Source of the DNA: Nitratiruptor sp.
GTDB taxonomy: Bacteria; Campylobacterota; Campylobacteria; Campylobacterales; Nitratiruptoraceae
Assembly (NCBI GenBank): GCA_015494505.1
Contig: WGBB01000063.1
Span: 1 to 14,413, forward strand
DNA: 14,413 nucleotides
Reading direction: 5' to 3'
The position numbers and the translations under genes are program-made. Positions 12,901-14,413 of the stretch are shown here, one piece after another. The notes beneath the pieces were generated by a model. The model was given only the letters and a program-made list of their open reading frames with translations, was not told the origin of the DNA and did not search any database. Each line of letters opens with the position of its first letter. The stretch's first letter is position 1.

Positions 12901-14413
12901 TCACAGCTGCTTCCACACGAGCACGAGGTGTGGGTCGAGGTCGCTTTTGCGTGGCTTGATGTAGACTTCTTCGATTTCGAAGTTTTCGAGACTCCACTTC
13001 TCTTCTAATTCCTCTAGCTTTTCATCCAGCTCGGCTTCGAGGTCTTGGAGCTTGGCTTCGAGCTCTTTGATACGTTCTTCGGCGTATTTGATATCGTCGT
13101 ACTCGTTATAGGCACGCTTGGCTTTGGAGATGGTGGAGCCTGCTTTGGAGATGGTGGTGCGCTTGATTTTCTTGCGCCCAAAGAGCGAATCGAGCAGCGT
13201 CATACCCAGCGATATGATGGTATCGGTGGTTTTGGATTTGGCCTGCTCTTTTTCCTTTTCGAGCCTGTAATGGGCTTGCTGCAGTTTGTCATGCAATCGT
13301 GCCAGGCGTTTTTCGTAGCGCTCCTCTATCTTTTGGCGCTCTTGGCGCATACGGTCTTGGAGCGTTTCGATCACGCGTTCGCGGAACTCTTCCATGCTTT
13401 CGCCGGGTTTGGACTCGAGGCGAAGTTTGGAGACTTTGTAGAGTGTAAGACGCTTTGTTTGATAGAGATGGTTCGCAAAGGCCCGTTCGAAACCGCGAAG
13501 CGACCTGAGCCTTGTAAAGCCTGGCGGCAGCTCGCCATAGAGCGCCTTGTTCGGTGGTGCGGTGTCGAGAGGCTTATCGTCGCACTCCTCGCAATCTTCC
13601 CAAAAGATATCCTCGCTCTCTATCGGCACTTCGCAACGCAAGGTTTGGGTGATATCTATCCCTTTTGTGGCGCTCAGATAGTGGAGCGTCGCTTCGGCTA
13701 CGAAGTAGGGTGCCAGCTCGATAGGGTCTGCTTGGTAGTCGTAGATATCGTAGCGTTGCGGGATTTTATCGCCGAGAATCGGTGCGGTGCCGTAGTCTGT
13801 GGCGGGTTTTACGATTTCTTGAGCATTTTCTTGGCCGATGTGTGGTTTTTTGTTTTCCATCAGTTTGGCCACTTCATCCTTGCTGAGCGGCCCTTTGAGG
13901 TAGCTGAGCACCCAGCGGGTCTTAAAGAGTTCGAGATTTTCTTTATGCACGGAGCGTAGCAAGAAGGTGCGTTTATGGAGATTGGCCAAAATCCTCTCTA
14001 TCTCCTGTTTATCCAGTGCAGCAGGGGAGTTTTTGAGAAGCCCATCTATGACACGCGCAATGTCTTGCTTGGTTTGGAGTCTTCCTAAAAACCAGGTGCC
14101 GATATTGGCAAGCCCTTTATAGTCCAAATCCACCGGGTTTTGGGTCGAAAGCACAGCTCCGATACCGAAGGCCCTCGCTTGCTTGAGCAAAAGCAGCATC
14201 GGCTCTTTGGAAGGGGGATTGGCATTGGGCGGGAAGTAGCCGAATATCTCATCCATATAAAGCAGCGCGCGCAGTGCCGCCGTGCCGCTTTGGCGGCGCA
14301 TCCACGAGATGAGGCGGTTGAGTAGGAGAGTGACGAAAAACATTCGCTCGTTGTCGCTTAAGTGCGCGATGTACATGATGGAGATTTTCGGTTTGCCGCT
14401 TTCGGTATAGAGG
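12901..14413 (-). CDS. HerA/DUF87-type ATPase, C-terminal part (5' end outside the window)
   Basis: Reading continues upstream of the Met at 14374-14376 to the window edge (ending ...GKPKISI before that Met), so this is a partial gene and that Met is not the start. 503 residues are visible, counted here from the edge. The Walker B strand is ALLYMDEIFGYFPP (49-62), followed by QARAFGIGAVLSTQN (78-92), where Gln/Asn sensor residues sit in HerA/FtsK-like ATPases, and GRLQTKQD. The Walker A motif must lie beyond the edge. A mixed domain follows (about 150-335), then a coiled coil (about 342-395), a short insert containing LLDSLFGRKK, a second coiled coil (about 440-475), and an end KPRKSDLDPHLVLVW typical of this family. 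It is a cytoplasmic DNA- or membrane-associated ATPase of unclear role. It is convergent to the fibre cluster and probably unrelated to it. Confidence 0.9.
   Translation of the reverse strand, partial: LYTESGKPKISIMYIAHLSDNERMFFVTLLLNRLISWMRRQSGTAALRALLYMDEIFGYFPPNANPPSKEPMLLLLKQARAFGIGAVLSTQNPVDLDYKGLANIGTWFLGRLQTKQDIARVIDGLLKNSPAALDKQEIERILANLHKRTFLLRSVHKENLELFKTRWVLSYLKGPLSKDEVAKLMENKKPHIGQENAQEIVKPATDYGTAPILGDKIPQRYDIYDYQADPIELAPYFVAEATLHYLSATKGIDITQTLRCEVPIESEDIFWEDCEECDDKPLDTAPPNKALYGELPPGFTRLRSLRGFERAFANHLYQTKRLTLYKVSKLRLESKPGESMEEFRERVIETLQDRMRQERQKIEERYEKRLARLHDKLQQAHYRLEKEKEQAKSKTTDTIISLGMTLLDSLFGRKKIKRTTISKAGSTISKAKRAYNEYDDIKYAEERIKELEAKLQDLEAELDEKLEELEEKWSLENFEIEEVYIKPRKSDLDPHLVLVWKQL

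Noticed and set aside
13045..13959. 304-codon open frame on the + strand inside the HerA-like gene
   Set aside because: It is antisense to a well-supported coding region with clear family motifs, and its own translation shows no recognisable domain.

Overview
The window looks like chromosome from a free-living member of the Campylobacterota (Epsilonproteobacteria). The clearest marker is the tmRNA at the left edge. Its tag reads ANNTDYRPAYAVAA, which shares the NNTDY-x-PAYA core of the Helicobacter tag and the PAYA-x-AA end of the Campylobacter tag. Many Cache/PAS histidine kinases, AT-rich spacers and tightly overlapping genes suggest an environmental lineage of the Sulfurovum, Sulfurimonas or Nitratiruptor sort rather than a gut pathogen. 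That genus-level guess is inference.

Layout. Positions 35-412 hold ssrA. Positions 508-4368 hold a three-gene signalling operon on the + strand: a soluble PAS-PAS hybrid histidine kinase, a REC-histidine kinase and an OmpR-type response regulator, joined by ATGA and about 20-nt overlaps. A convergent membrane Cache-type histidine kinase lies on the - strand (4365-6524); its stop codon shares a TTAA palindrome with the regulator's stop. A 435-base AT-rich intergenic region (6525-6959) holds candidate divergent promoters, a sigma-54-like -24/-12 element and helically phased TGCAAT boxes.

Positions 6960-12876 are the most interesting part: a six-gene cluster that looks like a Fap-type functional amyloid system. 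It holds two secreted Asn/Gln-rich proteins, each with six repeats of about 84 residues; between them a small secreted protein with one degenerate copy of the same repeat; a small periplasmic protein of unknown function; a periplasmic C39-family cysteine peptidase (FapD-like); and an outer-membrane beta-barrel with a helical N-terminal segment (FapF-like). The three putative fibre subunits share a post-signal-peptide motif ending SVSAQGF at residues 33-39. It resembles the double-glycine leaders cut by C39 peptidases. Each of the three subunit genes is followed by a strong hairpin without a U tract, which could set subunit stoichiometry.

Positions 12901-14413 hold the 3' end of a - strand HerA/DUF87-type ATPase gene that continues past the window edge.

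Proposed working model (inference). Subunits are exported by Sec and cut by signal peptidase I. Their SAQG leaders are then removed in the periplasm by the C39 peptidase, they pass through the FapF-like barrel, and they assemble outside the cell, with the single-repeat protein as a possible nucleator or minor subunit. The adjacent sensor kinases are plausible regulators, but nothing in the sequence proves that they control the fibre cluster.
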